This document shows, piece after piece, positions 36,408 through 38,413 of a DNA stretch of 38,413 nucleotides. The stretch comes from Candidatus Saccharimonadia bacterium (lineage in GTDB: Bacteria; Patescibacteriota; Saccharimonadia; Saccharimonadales; Saccharimonadaceae), in NCBI GenBank assembly GCA_023257145.1, contig JALRDA010000127.1, forward strand, positions 1 through 38,413, written 5' to 3'. The notes below the pieces were generated by a model. That model did not search any database and was not told where the DNA came from. It saw nothing but the letters and a program-made list of their open reading frames with translations. Numbering within the stretch: position 1 is the first letter of the stretch; every line of letters begins with the position of its first letter. Made by a program: the position numbers and the translations under genes.

Positions 36408-38413
36408 ATGACGAAAAAGCTGGCAGTGATTGATGGAAAAAGTGTATTTTATCGAGGGTATTATGCGATGCCGGGACTTAGCCTGTCGGACGGGACGCCA
36501 ACAGGTGGGGTGTTTGGGTTTGCCAGTCTTGCGATCGAGCTAATTAAAAAGCTGGAACCCGACTACGTCGCTGTTGCATGGGATAAAAAGGGCACAAATA
36601 TTCGAAAGCGCCGTGAAATTTACCCAGAGTATAAGGCTGGACGAAAGAAAGCGCCGGATGATTTTTATGCGCAGTTACCATTGCTATTTGAGCTACTCGA
36701 GGCATTCGGCTGGCCATTATACGAACTGGATGATTACGAAGCGGACGACATCCTGGGTGCATTTGCAAAACAGGCTACCGAAAAGGGTATTGATACGTAT
36801 TTACTAACAAGCGATCTTGACGCGCTGCAACTGATTAGTCCGACCACAAAAGTGTACGCATTGAAAAATGGGCTGAGCAATCTCGAAGAATTTGACGTCG
36901 CTTATTTCGAGTCAAAATACGGTATTTCCGTCGAACAGTTCCTTGATCTCAAGTCACTAAAAGGGGATTCATCAGACAACCTGCCTGGCGTGCCGGGTGT
37001 GGGTGAAAAGACCGCAGTACAACTGCTACAAGAATATAAAACGCTTGATAATATCTATAGTCACATCGAGGATATTAAGCCAACGGTCGCTAAGAAATTA
37101 ACCGCCGGCAAAGATCTTGCGTATATGAGTAAAGAAGTTGGCCGTATCTGGACTGATGCGCCGGTTCAGTTGGATTGGGATGTGGCAGACATTAATGACA
37201 TCAACCTACCTGGTGTCGCTGAAATTTTACGTAAGTTCGAGTTCAGTTCGCTTGTGCGCCGTTTACCGAAACACATGCAGGCCACCCCAAATGGGAGCGA
37301 CCAAGTGGGGTTATTTGATGCGCCAGTCGCTTCAACGCTCGTACCTGTCACGGTCAGTGAATGGCCGGCAACGTTGTCGATTGATGGCCCAGTGGTAATG
37401 CATTTTGATACTGATACGACGGAGGTGTGGCTATCACCAAATGCTACCACACTGTATCGCGCACCAATTGACCAAATCGACACCAGTGTCTGGCAGGCGC
37501 TACAGCTGGCAACGGTTATCGGTTACGACAGTAAATTACTGTACCATCAGTTGGCTGATGCGGATGTTACCGTGCGTTTTGATGCGGTGCACGATGTCCA
37601 TCAGGCGGCATTTTTGATCGATCCGCTACAGCGTGATCGTAGCCTTGCGGCGTTAGCTGGCGAGTCAGTAAATGATGCGCCAACGATGATGGCGGCATTA
37701 TGGCGTGTCTATCAGCAGCAAATGCAGGCAATGCAGCGTAACGAGAAACTAGCCAAGGTTGCGAGTGAATTAGACTTTCCATTGACGTATCATCTGTTTG
37801 CGATGGAGCGCCGTGGAATAAAAATAGACCGCACTATGCTAGCAAAGATGAGTGAAGAGTTAGGTGCCGAGCATGGAAAACTTGAACAAGAAATGTATAC
37901 ACTGGCGGGCTATGAATTTAATATTGGTAGTCCTTCACAGTTATCCGATGTTTTGTTTACGAAGCTGCAACTACCAACGACAGGGATTAAAAAGGGCAAA
38001 ACTGGCTATAGTACGGGGCAAAAAGAACTTGATAAATTGCGCGGTCAGCACCCGATCATTGAACTGATTGAACGAACGCGTGAACTTGCCAAGCTAAAAA
38101 ATACCTATATTGATACATTGCCAAAGCTAGCTGATCATAGCGACCGAATTCACACGACATTTAATCAAGACGTGGCAAGTACGGGTCGCTTGAGTAGTAC
38201 GAATCCAAATCTACAGAACATACCGGTGCGCACTGAGCTGGGGCGTAAGATTCGTACGGCATTTATTCCTGAGGAAGGCAATATTTTTGTCAGTGCCGAC
38301 TATAGCCAGTTTGAGCTACGCCTGGCGGCGATTCTGGCTGGTGACGCCGAACTGGTCAACGACTTTAACGGTGATGTTGATATTCACACTAAAACAGCGA
38401 GCCAAGTATATGG
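36408..38413 (+). CDS. polA: DNA polymerase I (3' end beyond window)
   Basis: A repair and Okazaki-fragment polymerase. 668 complete codons are visible and the frame is open at the window end. The N-terminal 5' nuclease (residues about 1-290) has KLAVIDGKS, YPEYKAGRK, DDYEADDILG, LLTSDLDALQL and the helix-hairpin SDNLPGVPGVGEKTA. The 3'-5' exonuclease-like region (about 305-450) looks degenerate: FDTD replaces the DxE first motif, and no clear last Asp motif is seen. The polymerase domain follows, with STGRLSSTNPNLQNIP and motif A SADYSQFELRLAA (catalytic Asp631). It is leaderless (-10 ends 6 nt before ATG). Confidence 0.93.
   Translation, partial: MTKKLAVIDGKSVFYRGYYAMPGLSLSDGTPTGGVFGFASLAIELIKKLEPDYVAVAWDKKGTNIRKRREIYPEYKAGRKKAPDDFYAQLPLLFELLEAFGWPLYELDDYEADDILGAFAKQATEKGIDTYLLTSDLDALQLISPTTKVYALKNGLSNLEEFDVAYFESKYGISVEQFLDLKSLKGDSSDNLPGVPGVGEKTAVQLLQEYKTLDNIYSHIEDIKPTVAKKLTAGKDLAYMSKEVGRIWTDAPVQLDWDVADINDINLPGVAEILRKFEFSSLVRRLPKHMQATPNGSDQVGLFDAPVASTLVPVTVSEWPATLSIDGPVVMHFDTDTTEVWLSPNATTLYRAPIDQIDTSVWQALQLATVIGYDSKLLYHQLADADVTVRFDAVHDVHQAAFLIDPLQRDRSLAALAGESVNDAPTMMAALWRVYQQQMQAMQRNEKLAKVASELDFPLTYHLFAMERRGIKIDRTMLAKMSEELGAEHGKLEQEMYTLAGYEFNIGSPSQLSDVLFTKLQLPTTGIKKGKTGYSTGQKELDKLRGQHPIIELIERTRELAKLKNTYIDTLPKLADHSDRIHTTFNQDVASTGRLSSTNPNLQNIPVRTELGRKIRTAFIPEEGNIFVSADYSQFELRLAAILAGDAELVNDFNGDVDIHTKTASQVY

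Noticed and set aside
1-38413. CRISPR arrays, insertion sequences, prophage genes or integrase-associated sites, including next to tRNA-Ser.
   Set aside because: I saw no regularly spaced repeats, transposase, integrase or copy of the tRNA 3' end in the window.
1-38413. Recoding of UGA as in some other CPR lineages.
   Set aside because: Genes end cleanly at TGA (for example the ABC ATPase), and conserved proteins contain no internal TGA, so the standard code applies.

Overview
The window looks like a chromosome segment of a small-genome, ultra-reduced bacterium of the Patescibacteria/CPR, most likely Candidatus Saccharibacteria (TM7). This is inference, from a combination of features: FemABX and Mur ligase (Gram-positive-type wall), two type IV prepilins, a bifunctional phosphoglucose/phosphomannose isomerase with a G6PD, a Tyr-less class I ribonucleotide reductase, a DnaG without zinc ligands, dense gene packing, and promoters that sit directly on start codons. 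The standard genetic code fits every gene (TGA acts as stop, for example in the ABC ATPase gene).

Layout. 1-1750: three unknown small proteins. 1780-4233: a MurE-type ligase convergent with a FemABX peptidyltransferase. 4275-7197: two paralogous phosphoribosyltransferase-fold proteins of unknown role flanking two small unknown genes. 7285-9903: a stand-alone phosphohexomutase domain I relative, then a CIRCE-controlled groES / 57-aa membrane protein / groEL operon. 10051-12862: two unknown proteins and pgi/pmi. 12936-14977: a MacB/FtsX-type ABC exporter. 15130-15219: tRNA-Ser(GGA). 15290-17660: small cupin, prepilin, membrane-anchored spermidine-synthase-like protein. 17661-21960: a long control region and a ribonucleotide reductase operon. 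22019-25719: a nucleotide-sanitation fusion protein, YdeI-like and VOC proteins, zwf and a second prepilin. 25901-31880: pyrG, argS, a membrane protein, mscL, msrB, orn, yjbR-like. 31877-38413: membrane protein, dnaG-rpoD operon, a CoaE/UPF0200-like kinase, a WhiB-family regulator and polA (cut by the window end).

The most striking system is the nrd operon. The 798-aa NrdA has the ATP cone, active-site cysteines and Tyr pair but lacks the C-terminal redox cysteine pair. The next gene, of only 58 aa, ends in Cys-Glu-Gly-Cys-Gln, exactly the type of tail that NrdA should carry. This suggests a large subunit whose swinging redox tail is supplied in trans. A 77-aa unknown protein and a Tyr-less NrdB follow. 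Upstream lie several TATATAG-type palindromes resembling NrdR boxes. A nearly identical box, with a half-site 33 bp away, precedes pyrG, which suggests shared control of CTP and dNTP supply.

A second window-wide pattern is translation initiation. About 18 genes have a sigma-70 -10 element (often extended TGN) only 6-9 nt before ATG, so their mRNAs should be leaderless; all of these start with ATG. The genes that start with GTG or TTG all have a Shine-Dalgarno sequence. Other points worth a look are a WhiB-type Fe-S regulator, a hidden membrane micro-gene between groES and groEL, and a nucleoside-deoxyribosyltransferase-like/DUF84 NTPase fusion.
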